Below are positions 35,993-45,290 of a stretch of DNA of 64,000 nt, piece by piece. Origin of the DNA: UBA6902 sp964393845 (lineage in GTDB: Bacteria > Nitrospirota > Thermodesulfovibrionia > UBA6902). Below the pieces are notes generated by a model that worked only from the letters and a program-made list of their open reading frames with translations, did no database searches and had not been told where the DNA came from. Both the position numbers and the translations under genes were made by a program. The stretch spans positions 1 to 64,000 of the forward strand of contig CAYMUX010000001.1 of NCBI GenBank assembly GCA_964393845.1, in the 5' to 3' direction. The stretch's first letter is position 1. Every line of letters starts with the position of its first letter.

Positions 35993-37936
35993 ATGGGAAT
36001 CAGCGATTTAAGAGAAAGAAGAATAATATTCTTGCTGTCAGCAGGGGTAATTACCGGTTCAATAATCGGGCTTATTACATCTTTTTATTTCATCCTGTCA
36101 AATCGGTATATCCAATATGAAATGTATAGAATAGCGGCTTTTGTTTTTCGAGAAAATATGAATTACAGTATTCTCTTTACTCTTGTCGGATTTGCGGGAT
36201 TGTATATGCTCTGGTTTCTGCTCGTAGAAAAAATAAAATTTAATAAAATAAAAGTTGAATATTTCTATAAATTGGTAATCGTTATTTCCTTTATATGTAT
36301 AGTCACTGATTTATTACTTAGGGTATTCGTAGATATTCCTTTACTATACGGGCTAAAAGATTTATTAAGAATATCGCATCGGTTTCTGCTGGGGCCAATG
36401 ACGTTCCAGAAATTATTAGATACGGTAAACTCATTTCTTACAGGTTACATTATTTTAATTTGCATTGGCGCTATTGCCGTTCCCATTATATATCGCTTGC
36501 TCAAGAGGTTACCAACGGAAAAATTATCAAACTGTGCACAAAAGAAATATTTTGCGCATTCAGCTCTTGTTTTAGGTGCTTTTATATTAGTTTTAAACTT
36601 GAGTATTGTTATCGATAGAAGGATAAATACTCAGGATGGACCAAATGTTATTTTTATTGTTGTTGACGCCCTGCGGGCGGATCATATCAGTAATTATGGA
36701 TACGACAGATTAACCAGCCCGAATATTGATAGCCTGATCAACGATGGAATAGTGTTTGAAAATGCTATTAGCCAAGGCAACATGACAACGCTTTCAATGC
36801 CTTCCATGTTTACGGGACTATATACATCGGATCACGGAGCTCATATGTTGCGAAAAATAGAAACCAGATTTGCTCCTGTAAGTGATAGATTCACTACTAT
36901 CGCAGAAGTTTTTAATAATGCCGGTTATATTACACAGGCGGTATCATGTCAGCCGTGGGTTTCTCCTGAAACTGGCTATGGCCAGGGATTTGACAGCTTT
37001 GAAATAGTCAGCGATTCAAGTGATAACTTATCTGATCAGATAACTGTTGAAAGAGCGCTTGAATGGATAAATAAGAAATCAGGTAAGAAATTTTTTCTTT
37101 TCCTTAATCTAATGGGTCCACATACACCATATAATCCGCCGCCGCCATATGATACCCTGTATTTCTCAGAATATAAAAATAAATCAAAATTGATTTCGGA
37201 TTTGAATAATTTCTATTTGCAGCAGAATCACGGAGAATATTACAAATTATTAATGGATACTAAAGGGGAGAATATATCCAAAGACGAGTTGAATCAATTA
37301 ATGTCTTTATATGACGGGAAAATAACCTACACCGACTATCAAATCGGCCGTTTGATTGATAAGTTGAAAGCGTTGAATATTTATGACAATACCATGATAG
37401 TTTTGACTGCGGACCATGGAGAGGCCTTCCTTGAGCATGGTATGTTTTTACACGGCAGAAGTCTTTATAATGAAGAACTTCATGTTCCGCTTATTATGAC
37501 TTATCCGAATAAATTACCAAAGGGAAGGAAAGTAAAAGATATCGTGGAACTTGTTGATATATTACCTACAATCGCAAGTGTCACAGGCATCCCTGTATCC
37601 GGAATAAAAATGCGTGGAGTATCTTTATATCCTATGACTGATAATTCTGATCGTTTTGTTTATAGCGAAGGGAGCGGTCGCGTGAAATACAGGACTGATA
37701 AATGGAGCCTTATTTGTGACAGCAGCGATTGGATTTGTGAGCTCTATGATTTGGAAAATGACCGCAGCGAATTAAATAACATAATAGAAAGCAATCATAA
37801 TATTGCTTCTGAGATGAAAAAAGGACTTTTTAAAGTAGTTGATAATAAAATGTATCCTTCGGTCAGCACTGTCAAGGCCAGGATAATCCCCGAGGAAACA
37901 GAGAAGACTTTAAAATCATTGGGCTATTTGCGATAG
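35993..37936 (+). CDS. Thr-type sulfatase-fold (alkaline phosphatase superfamily) membrane protein 1
   Basis: A 647-aa protein with about five N-terminal membrane helices (1-210) and a periplasmic catalytic domain. Metal motif is FIVVDALRADHISNYGY; DHGEAFLEHGMFLHG and LHVPLIMTYP are typical. The formylglycine position, where true sulfatases have C-x-P-x-R, reads TTLSMPSMFTG, with Thr265 in place of Cys. That favours a phosphotransferase-like role (as in EptA/LtaS) over sulfate ester hydrolysis. The C-terminus ends LKSLGYLR. It is the first of six such genes in this window. Confidence 0.82.
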   Translation: MGISDLRERRIIFLLSAGVITGSIIGLITSFYFILSNRYIQYEMYRIAAFVFRENMNYSILFTLVGFAGLYMLWFLLVEKIKFNKIKVEYFYKLVIVISFICIVTDLLLRVFVDIPLLYGLKDLLRISHRFLLGPMTFQKLLDTVNSFLTGYIILICIGAIAVPIIYRLLKRLPTEKLSNCAQKKYFAHSALVLGAFILVLNLSIVIDRRINTQDGPNVIFIVVDALRADHISNYGYDRLTSPNIDSLINDGIVFENAISQGNMTTLSMPSMFTGLYTSDHGAHMLRKIETRFAPVSDRFTTIAEVFNNAGYITQAVSCQPWVSPETGYGQGFDSFEIVSDSSDNLSDQITVERALEWINKKSGKKFFLFLNLMGPHTPYNPPPPYDTLYFSEYKNKSKLISDLNNFYLQQNHGEYYKLLMDTKGENISKDELNQLMSLYDGKITYTDYQIGRLIDKLKALNIYDNTMIVLTADHGEAFLEHGMFLHGRSLYNEELHVPLIMTYPNKLPKGRKVKDIVELVDILPTIASVTGIPVSGIKMRGVSLYPMTDNSDRFVYSEGSGRVKYRTDKWSLICDSSDWICELYDLENDRSELNNIIESNHNIASEMKKGLFKVVDNKMYPSVSTVKARIIPEETEKTLKSLGYLR

Positions 37937-37946
37937 GATATTGACA

Positions 37947-39806
37947 TTGAAGAAAAAAATACCTGTCATTCTATTCCTGATAATCCTCTTTGCCCTTGCT
38001 CTGAGATTATACGGAATTAATTTTGATGTCCCCCATCCGGACGATTATATAACTGTTCAGGGGGCCATGTATTTTGGACCGGCGCACATTCCTCTCAACA
38101 GGTTTGGACTTTATGGTCTCTATGTATGGCCGGCATTTACCATGGTCTATATTCAATCGGTCCTTTTTTCGCTGTATTTCCTTGTTGGAATGATATTGGG
38201 CATATTTCCGGATATAGAGAGTTTTAGAAATCTTTATCTTTCAGATCCATCAAGCTTTCATCTGATAGGCCGTATAATGAGTGTTTTATTTGGAATAAGT
38301 ACTGTCTGGGTTTTATATTATCTGGGAAAAAGGTTATATAATCATAATGTCGGCTTGATGGCCGCACTTTTTCTTTCTGCAAGTTTTATTCACAGCTTCC
38401 ATTCGCAATATATAAGGCCTGATATTCCTTCGACGTTTTTTTCTGTATTAGCGATTTTGTATTGTCTCCTGATCCTGGAAAAAGGAGATTTGAAATTATA
38501 TGTAATGGCAGGTGTTATGACAGGACTTGCTACAGCGACAAAATTTACATCAGCTGTTCTTATACTTCCGGTAATTGCAGCACATATTATGGCTGAAGGA
38601 AAAGAATTATCAAGCGATAAACATAAGACGAAGGCCAAAGAGCTGCTTCCTGTTATCTTAATAATTTCCGGCGCTGTTATGTCGGCATTAAGCATGATGT
38701 TCATATTTAATTTAATTAGCCTGGATGGGGTACGCTTTTCTCCTCATGAAGAACTCAATCAAAAGGTCATTGTTTCCCTGAGGCTCTTAATAAAGGCCCT
38801 TGCCGTGCCGGGATTCTTTTTAATTATCGCGGGTGTTTTATGCAAGTGTTCAACTTCTGTAAGAAATATTACAGTTAACCTGTTGAGTAACAGAAAACTA
38901 TTATTTAGTATGGCTGCCGCCTTTTTGAGTTTTATGGTTTTTGATCCTATTTTTTTCCTTGATATCAAAAATCAAATCCGGATATTTCTTACTGACGCTA
39001 ATTACGGAGGCAAAAATGTCTATTTTATCGGCATAGAAAACCGGGGGTTTTTAGATAATATCTGGTGGTATATTAAAGGGCCTATTAACTGGGGATCAGG
39101 GCTTCATATTGAGATCATGGCCGGACTTGGTCTATTGATTGTTCTAATCAGGAAAAGAAGAGAGGATTTGCTTGTCCTTTTGTTCCCGATGATCTTTCTT
39201 CTTGTTCTCGGGGCTGGTAAATATAAGTGGGAACGTTATGCAGTAACATTCATGCCTTTCGTAGCGTTATACGCCGCTTATTTTCTTTACTCTCTTACGG
39301 AGAAGATTTTTACATATAGAATGCAAGAGAACCAGAAGGCTGTTGTAACGGCATTCTTATCAATTATTCTTGTTTTGCCGATGACATACGATATCCTGCG
39401 CTATGATTACCTTCTTATCCATAAAGACACGAGGGTGACGGCCAAAGAGTGGGTGGAAAATAATATTGTTTACGGAAGCAAAATCGGGCAGGATGCATAT
39501 ACATGCGATCTTTCAGATGAAATCTACAAGATCACAAGAAAATATTCTTTAAGTGATGTGCCTCTTAATTATTACATTGACAATAACTTTGAGTACTTGA
39601 TAGTAAGTGATACACAATACAAGAGGTATATGGCGAACGCTTTGAAATATCCTGAAAACGTTAAGTTTTACACTTCACTTTTTTCGGAAGGAAAACTGAT
39701 AAAAGAGATAGAGCCGGGAAATGATCTGTGGCCGAAACCCGATGAAAGGTTTTTAAAGTATCATATGCATGTTTCGCCTACAATAAAAATATATAAAATT
39801 AAATAA
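37947..39806 (+). CDS. GT-C (PMT-like) membrane glycosyltransferase
   Basis: About 619 aa from TTG 37947, 8 bases after AGGA (37935-37938); TTG 37941 is closer to that site but too close. It opens LRLYGINFDVPHPDDYITVQ, the PMT_2-type loop with paired Asp. About 10-12 helices follow, including GRIMSVLFGISTVWVLYYLG and FHSQYIRPDIPSTFFSVLAI. It would use a polyprenyl-phosphate sugar at the periplasmic face. It is flanked by a Thr-type sulfatase-fold gene and a radical SAM gene. Confidence 0.8.
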   Translation: MKKKIPVILFLIILFALALRLYGINFDVPHPDDYITVQGAMYFGPAHIPLNRFGLYGLYVWPAFTMVYIQSVLFSLYFLVGMILGIFPDIESFRNLYLSDPSSFHLIGRIMSVLFGISTVWVLYYLGKRLYNHNVGLMAALFLSASFIHSFHSQYIRPDIPSTFFSVLAILYCLLILEKGDLKLYVMAGVMTGLATATKFTSAVLILPVIAAHIMAEGKELSSDKHKTKAKELLPVILIISGAVMSALSMMFIFNLISLDGVRFSPHEELNQKVIVSLRLLIKALAVPGFFLIIAGVLCKCSTSVRNITVNLLSNRKLLFSMAAAFLSFMVFDPIFFLDIKNQIRIFLTDANYGGKNVYFIGIENRGFLDNIWWYIKGPINWGSGLHIEIMAGLGLLIVLIRKRREDLLVLLFPMIFLLVLGAGKYKWERYAVTFMPFVALYAAYFLYSLTEKIFTYRMQENQKAVVTAFLSIILVLPMTYDILRYDYLLIHKDTRVTAKEWVENNIVYGSKIGQDAYTCDLSDEIYKITRKYSLSDVPLNYYIDNNFEYLIVSDTQYKRYMANALKYPENVKFYTSLFSEGKLIKEIEPGNDLWPKPDERFLKYHMHVSPTIKIYKIK

Positions 39807-39824
39807 AAGTATAAGGAGACGACA

Positions 39825-41240
39825 ATGAAGTGTATATTAGCAATGCCGGCGTGGGACCTTTCAGATTCCCACACCAAAGCCATGAGAAGTTCTGTTGCCG
39901 GAATATGGCCTCCGCCCGGACTGATGTCCATTGCAGCGGTCTTGAGAGAGGCGGGACACGATGTTACTATTCTTGACGGTACCCTCCTTTCAGCAGAAGA
40001 GATATTGAAAGGCATCGACGATATTAAACCTGGGTTTCTGGGGATATCCTGTGTTTCTCTTATGTGGCCGAAGGCGAGGGACCTTGCGAAAGATGTGAAA
40101 GAAAAGCATCCTGATGTGTATATTGCGGTCGGCGGACCAGGCCCTTCTTATTTCCAGGAAAAGTGTTTTGAAGAATCCGGTGACATTGACGCGGTTTGCC
40201 TTAGAGAGGGAGAATATACCGCCAGGGAAATCGTGAAAAGACTGGAAAAGGGTGAAGGCATGGAGGGCTGCGAGGGGACGATAATAAGAACTAAAGAAGG
40301 GATCATACGCAATCCTGAAAGGCCCCTGATAGAGAATCTTGACGAGCTTCCACCTTATGCCCTTGATCTGCTTGATATGCATAAATATCGTCCGCCCGTG
40401 GGACATTACAGCAGGCTCCCTATCGCCCAGATGATGAGCGCGAGAGGGTGCCATCTCAAGTGCATATACTGCTACAGGGTAAACGGCAAGACCATACGGC
40501 TTAAATCAGCCAAAAACGTAGTGGATGAGATGGAGCACTATATCAAAAGATTCGGAGTAAGAGAGATAAAATTCTGGGATGATCTTTTCACATATGACAA
40601 ACAAAGGGTCCTGGATATCTGCGATGAAATTAAAAAAAGAGGCCTTGATGTTACATGGTTCTGTGCTTCGCGTGTGGACACAATCGATGAGATTATGCTG
40701 AAAAATATGGCTGAAGCCGGCTGCTGGTGTATTCTTTACGGCATTGAAACAGGGGTGCCCAAAAACCAGAAAACAATAAAGAAGAACCTGGACTTGTCGA
40801 GAGCGCAGGAGACTATACGGCTGACTCACAAATACGGGATAAAAACATTTGCCACGTTTATACTGGGGATTCCCGGCGAAACTTACGAAGAGGGATTACA
40901 GACCATTGAATTCGCGAAGAAACTCGATCCTTTTTACGCCGAGTTCTTTACATTCACTCCGTTCCCCGGATCGCCCGTATATGATGAAATCAGCAAACAC
41001 GGAACGCTCAGCTCTAATCTTTCCGACATCGGCATGCACAGGATGGGCTTTGTCCCCTATTCCATGACCAGACAGCAGCTTGCCAAACTCTGCACGATGT
41101 CATACAGAAGCGTATACATGAGGCCGAAACATGTTTTGCGCATGCTTCTCAGCATCAGGTCATGGCTGGAGCTGAAGAACATGTTCAGGGGGGCCGTGGG
41201 TATTTCAAACATGCTTTTCGGAAGACATACCTCTGAATAA
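39825..41240 (+). CDS. B12-binding-domain radical SAM protein
   Basis: A 471-aa protein. AAGGAG at 39813-39818 gives a strong start. An N-terminal B12-binding-like domain spans about 1-150 (PPPGLMSIAAVLREAGHDV, VYIAVGGPGPSYF). The radical SAM motif RGCHLKCIYC has Cys209, 213 and 216, and CWCILYGIETGVPKN follows. Codon use looks slightly more GC-rich than its neighbours. It resembles the 22764 protein in layout but is clearly divergent. It may methylate or rearrange a sugar or lipid of the glycan. Confidence 0.86.
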   Translation: MKCILAMPAWDLSDSHTKAMRSSVAGIWPPPGLMSIAAVLREAGHDVTILDGTLLSAEEILKGIDDIKPGFLGISCVSLMWPKARDLAKDVKEKHPDVYIAVGGPGPSYFQEKCFEESGDIDAVCLREGEYTAREIVKRLEKGEGMEGCEGTIIRTKEGIIRNPERPLIENLDELPPYALDLLDMHKYRPPVGHYSRLPIAQMMSARGCHLKCIYCYRVNGKTIRLKSAKNVVDEMEHYIKRFGVREIKFWDDLFTYDKQRVLDICDEIKKRGLDVTWFCASRVDTIDEIMLKNMAEAGCWCILYGIETGVPKNQKTIKKNLDLSRAQETIRLTHKYGIKTFATFILGIPGETYEEGLQTIEFAKKLDPFYAEFFTFTPFPGSPVYDEISKHGTLSSNLSDIGMHRMGFVPYSMTRQQLAKLCTMSYRSVYMRPKHVLRMLLSIRSWLELKNMFRGAVGISNMLFGRHTSE

Positions 41241-41250
41241 GGGATCAGAA

Positions 41251-42240
41251 ATGCCTGGACTGCCTTTTGTTTCAATAATTATTGCCTGCCGGAGCATAGA
41301 TAAAGACACGTCGATATGCATCCGGGAATGCCTGGCGCTGGACTATCAGGATTTTGAGATTATCGTTCTGCCTGATCACAGTGAAATAGTGGATAAAGAA
41401 AATGTAGTAGTTATCCCTACAGGCGTTGTAAAACCTTCCATAAAGAGAAATCTTGGCATGATAAAAGCAAAGGGGGAGATTTTTGCCTTTATCGATGCTG
41501 ATGCGTACCCGGAACGAGATTGGCTTAAAAAGGCTGTTCAGTATTTTATTTCTTCACGGGATGTGGGGGCAGTCACAGGCCCGAATATCACTCCGCCTGA
41601 AGATAATTTCCGGCAGAAAGTCAGTGGTGATATCTTGAATTCCTATGTGGGCCTTGGCAAATTCAGCAGGCGTTATCAAATTACAAAAGGAGATTTTGAG
41701 ACAAAGGATATTATGTCATGCAACTTTATTTTTTCAAGAAGCGTTGCAGAAACACTCAACGGTTTTGATGTAACGCTCTTGACAGGCGAGGATTATAAAC
41801 TGGGACTTGAGATATTAGCATTGGGCAAGAAAATAGTCTATTCTCCAGGCGTGTGTGTTTATCATCACAGGAGACCCGTATTCCTGCCCCATCTGAAGCA
41901 GATGTGGAATTACGGCAGAGATAAGGGAATATTGATGAGGGATTTTTTTTCCATAGATAAGACAGTATATTTTCTGCCTACAGCATTTATTACCTGGATA
42001 CTGGGAGGCATGCCCGTGTCCTTTTTAGGACATGGGCATTTAAAGACGCTTTATCTTGTGACACTTTCCGGATATCTGACAGCTGTGCTTGTGTCAAGTC
42101 TGAGTATAGACGATAAAAAACGGTCTGCCTATGTATTTTGCGGCATATGTTTAACTCATATAGTGTATGGCATAGCATTTGTTAAAGGCCTGATTGCCCG
42201 AAAAGATCCTGACAATCAATCTTCTAATAATAAGAAATGA
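41251..42240 (+). CDS. Family 2 glycosyltransferase
   Basis: A 329-aa enzyme opening VSIIIACRSIDKDTSICIRE, with DxD motif FIDADAYPERDWL (Asp82, Asp84) and LTGEDYKLGLEIL as the ED motif. Two or three C-terminal hydrophobic helices (about 235-310) are present. It begins 10 bases after the radical SAM gene and overlaps the next GT2 start by ATGA. Confidence 0.86.
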   Translation: MPGLPFVSIIIACRSIDKDTSICIRECLALDYQDFEIIVLPDHSEIVDKENVVVIPTGVVKPSIKRNLGMIKAKGEIFAFIDADAYPERDWLKKAVQYFISSRDVGAVTGPNITPPEDNFRQKVSGDILNSYVGLGKFSRRYQITKGDFETKDIMSCNFIFSRSVAETLNGFDVTLLTGEDYKLGLEILALGKKIVYSPGVCVYHHRRPVFLPHLKQMWNYGRDKGILMRDFFSIDKTVYFLPTAFITWILGGMPVSFLGHGHLKTLYLVTLSGYLTAVLVSSLSIDDKKRSAYVFCGICLTHIVYGIAFVKGLIARKDPDNQSSNNKK

Positions 42241-43010
42241 TTATGGAGTATGAGACAATGGAAAATTCACCTTTCGTATCTTTAGTTATTCCGACTTACA
42301 ATGAGGAAAAAAGGCTCAAGGACAGCCTGATATCGATACAAAAATACATTGGAGAAAAACCTTATTCCGTTGAGATAATTGTAGTGGATGACGGCAGCAT
42401 AGATGAAACCATATCAGTTGCCAGAGAATGCCTGAACGGAAATTGCAGACATTCCATATTGACTTCTTCAAGAAACGGAGGCAAGGGTTACGCTGTAAAA
42501 AAAGGAATCCTGAATGCAAAAGGGAAATACATTGTTTTTATGGATGCGGATTTGTCCACTCCGATAAAAGAACTGGACAGGTTCTTGAAAATACTAGAGG
42601 AGGGATGTGATGTTGTAATAGGTACCAGGAAAAACAGGGAGGCAAGCGTTATGAAGAGACAGCCTCTGTACCGGGAATTATTAGGCAAAGGTTTTACCTT
42701 CTTGTCGAATATGCTGCTGGTGGAAGGGGTCTCGGATTTTACTTGCGGATTTAAGGGATTTAAGAAAGAGGCGGGCCAGGACATATTTCGAAGACAGTTA
42801 ATACAAAATTGGAGCTTTGATGCGGAAATATTGTTTTTAGCAAAAAAGCTTGGATATAAAATAAAAGAGATCCCTGTTACCTGGTTTGATGCAGAAGGAT
42901 CAAAAGTAAGGTTATCGAGAGACATTATAGGTTCATTAAATGGTATTCTGCGAATCAGACTCAATTATGTATTTGGGATTTACGGGTTGAGGGAAAGAGG
43001 TAATAAATAA
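42237..43010 (+). CDS. Dolichyl/polyprenyl-phosphate beta-glucosyltransferase-like GT2
   Basis: A 257-aa protein opening VSLVIPTYNEEKRLKDSLIS, with GGKGYAVKKGILNAKG and FMDADLSTPIKEL (Asp103, Asp105), the ALG5/DPG synthase pattern, and FTCGFKGFKKEAG as the conserved downstream loop. Unlike the 30371 protein it has no C-terminal helices. It probably makes a polyprenyl-phosphate sugar donor for the GT-C enzymes here. Confidence 0.88.
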   Translation: MIMEYETMENSPFVSLVIPTYNEEKRLKDSLISIQKYIGEKPYSVEIIVVDDGSIDETISVARECLNGNCRHSILTSSRNGGKGYAVKKGILNAKGKYIVFMDADLSTPIKELDRFLKILEEGCDVVIGTRKNREASVMKRQPLYRELLGKGFTFLSNMLLVEGVSDFTCGFKGFKKEAGQDIFRRQLIQNWSFDAEILFLAKKLGYKIKEIPVTWFDAEGSKVRLSRDIIGSLNGILRIRLNYVFGIYGLRERGNK

Positions 43011-43036
43011 TGTCACGCTATAGGATAGGGGATTAA

Positions 43037-43786
43037 ATGAGAGAAGAGTTTTATGATGAATTTTCAACGCTGGTAAATTGGCACTGGTGGTATATAGGCC
43101 GTAAGAAAATAGTACTGAAACAAATAGAAAAATACTTTAACACGGAAGGGGCAAATATCCTGGATATAGGATGCGGGCCCGGTGGCATGTTAAATGACTT
43201 ACAAGCCTGTGGAAAAGTGTTTGGAATAGACAGCAGTTTCAAGACCATAAAATTATGCAGAGAAAAGGGTTACTTAAATACCTGTAATTCTAATGTGGAA
43301 AATCTGCCGTTTGAAGATTCTTCTTTTTCGGCGGTTTTAATGCTGGATGTGCTTGAGCATGTTAATAATGATAAAGATGTCCTTAATGAAGCGGTACGAG
43401 TATGTAAGCCGGGAGGGCTTATACTTCTTACCGTACCTGCGTTCCGGTTTCTATGGGGTAATATAGATATTGTTACCCATCACAAAAGAAGATATACGAT
43501 CAATGATCTGAAAATGCTGATGGGAACAAGCGGGGTACGCATTGTAAAGGCGTCGTACTTTAATTTTTTCTTGTTTCCCTTTATTGCCGCCGTTAGAATT
43601 ATGGAAAGATTTATGTTCAAGAAATTTCAGGGTGAAGCGCCGGTTAAATCCGATTTTGCATTCAACAAACCCGGAATTATCAATCAACTGTTGACCGCAG
43701 TCTTTGCGGTTGAATCCAAACTGCTTTCCTCATTTAATTTCCCTGTCGGAGTATCTATAATTTTCTTATTGAAAAAAGCAGCGTGA
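43037..43786 (+). CDS. Class I SAM-dependent methyltransferase
   Basis: A 249-aa protein with ILDIGCGPGGMLNDL, VFGIDSS and AVLMLDVLEHVNNDKDVL (Methyltransf_11 motif). Further on, VPAFRFLWGNIDIVTHHKRR matches a group common in glycan clusters and often next to Dpm1-like genes. A hydrophobic stretch near residues 175-190 and a terminal one suggest membrane contact. It overlaps the lipoprotein gene by ATGA-type coupling. Confidence 0.86.
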   Translation: MREEFYDEFSTLVNWHWWYIGRKKIVLKQIEKYFNTEGANILDIGCGPGGMLNDLQACGKVFGIDSSFKTIKLCREKGYLNTCNSNVENLPFEDSSFSAVLMLDVLEHVNNDKDVLNEAVRVCKPGGLILLTVPAFRFLWGNIDIVTHHKRRYTINDLKMLMGTSGVRIVKASYFNFFLFPFIAAVRIMERFMFKKFQGEAPVKSDFAFNKPGIINQLLTAVFAVESKLLSSFNFPVGVSIIFLLKKAA

Positions 43787-45243
43787 ATCATTATATGTCC
43801 ATACAATACTACCTTGTCAAGGCTGTTAATTCCATGGTTTCAGGTATCATGAGGCAGATGATAATTAATTCGGAAAAGTACTGTCTTCTGACGGTCATTT
43901 CCCTGACGATGATCATAGTTACTGCCGGGTGCCGTGTTTCCGAAAGAAATAAGAATTCTGCTGCTACAGAAGGGCTCCGGCCTGTCGTTATTGATGACAG
44001 AAACATTGTCGGAGATCATGTAACCACCCGTCCACATAACCGAAAAGTTATATATCATGCCGCCGGCGGTTACTGGTATGTTTTTTATGGACATGGCGGT
44101 AAAGATCCTGACGGCAAACATCGGGTATCATGGCGCTCGTCGAAAGACGGGATAAACTGGTCGGAACGTTATACAGCTTTTGAAGGAGGTTCTCATTCCA
44201 GCTCTCTGGATGTTATGGCTACTGATGACAAAATCACAGCATTGATTTTTCGTCCTGATTACTATCGTGAGCGTGCCAATGTTCCCGAAGAGCGAAACGG
44301 AATACTCTGGTTTAAGCGTCAAGACCATGATTTCTATTTGCCTTATGAAATTAGTCAATATTATATGAGTGAAGGTGACTTAATACCAGGGCCTGTCTAT
44401 CCGGTTATGGGCGGTACTTCATATGAGGGATTAGTCCATTATGGCTCTTTGACACAAGACTCGGATGGATTTTTCTGGGTTGGGGGGCGCATGGAAAGGC
44501 ACTTGGAAAAAGAACCTTTCGAAGCATGGGTGAGCCGCTCAAGTAAAGCAAACGATATATCAAAATGGGAGCCGCATATTATGCTTTATCGTGCTGCTGC
44601 GCGCGGCACGGTTGCAGTTCAGGTCGTTGCGCTGGATGGCGGAAAAATCTTTGCCGTGATCTACTCAAAATCTGATGTGAAGATTTTCGGTTCTTTATAC
44701 GATCCAAAAACCGGCAGATGGGAAAAACCGTATGTAATTACAGAAGGCAATGCAGAGAGTAAACGGGCAGTTGCAGCTTTTGATCCCGGGACTAATCGTC
44801 TGCACCTCGTTTATATTGATAACTCAGGAGCGCTAAGACATAAAATCTTATCGCACCCTTATGAGGGAGATGATTGGTCGCCAAAAGCAGGGAACGGAAG
44901 TCCGGGTTTCTTAATTGATTCAAATGTCGTTACAAAAATAAAAGCGGGTAATGATATTTCTCTTTCTGTTGATACCTCAAAAGTTCCGGCCCACTTAGTT
45001 GTGGCCTATCAAAAAGAAACTCCCCATTATCGCATACGTTGGTATGACGGTAAGGAATGGGGAACAGGGGAGTTTCAAATCGGGATACAGGAACCAGACC
45101 GTTATACTGATGAGATCAGCTTGATTAGAGACTATTCTGATCAATTGGGCCTGATTTATTATGTTAAACCTGATATGAAGCGGAAAGGTGAAGTACACTT
45201 TTTGAAGATTCCGAAAGATATTTTTCAGGACAATAAAAATTAG
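43783..45243 (+). CDS. Lipoprotein with beta-propeller (sialidase-like) fold
   Basis: Up to 486 aa. The lipobox VTAGC places Cys50 as the lipidation site if the start is GTG 43783. A start at ATG 43849 or 43858 would leave a more normal signal sequence of about 25 residues. The mature region has repeated beta-propeller blades with Asp-box-like turns (SSKDGINWSERY, SLTQDSDGFFWVGGR, DNSGALRHKIL). No catalytic sialidase triad is clear. It may bind or modify the exported glycan at the outer membrane. Confidence 0.68.
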   Translation: MNHYMSIQYYLVKAVNSMVSGIMRQMIINSEKYCLLTVISLTMIIVTAGCRVSERNKNSAATEGLRPVVIDDRNIVGDHVTTRPHNRKVIYHAAGGYWYVFYGHGGKDPDGKHRVSWRSSKDGINWSERYTAFEGGSHSSSLDVMATDDKITALIFRPDYYRERANVPEERNGILWFKRQDHDFYLPYEISQYYMSEGDLIPGPVYPVMGGTSYEGLVHYGSLTQDSDGFFWVGGRMERHLEKEPFEAWVSRSSKANDISKWEPHIMLYRAAARGTVAVQVVALDGGKIFAVIYSKSDVKIFGSLYDPKTGRWEKPYVITEGNAESKRAVAAFDPGTNRLHLVYIDNSGALRHKILSHPYEGDDWSPKAGNGSPGFLIDSNVVTKIKAGNDISLSVDTSKVPAHLVVAYQKETPHYRIRWYDGKEWGTGEFQIGIQEPDRYTDEISLIRDYSDQLGLIYYVKPDMKRKGEVHFLKIPKDIFQDNKN

Positions 45244-45290
45244 TTTGAATAAGGCAGAAACTTCATTAATTATGCTTTCAGGAGGATATA

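Noticed and set aside
39990..40454. Antisense open frame (154 codons) within the second B12 radical SAM gene
   Set aside because: Overlaps the B12-binding and early radical SAM domain on the other strand; product resembles nothing and has no ribosome site.
42488..42964. Antisense open frame over the ALG5-like gene
   Set aside because: Shadow of a well-supported GT2 gene.
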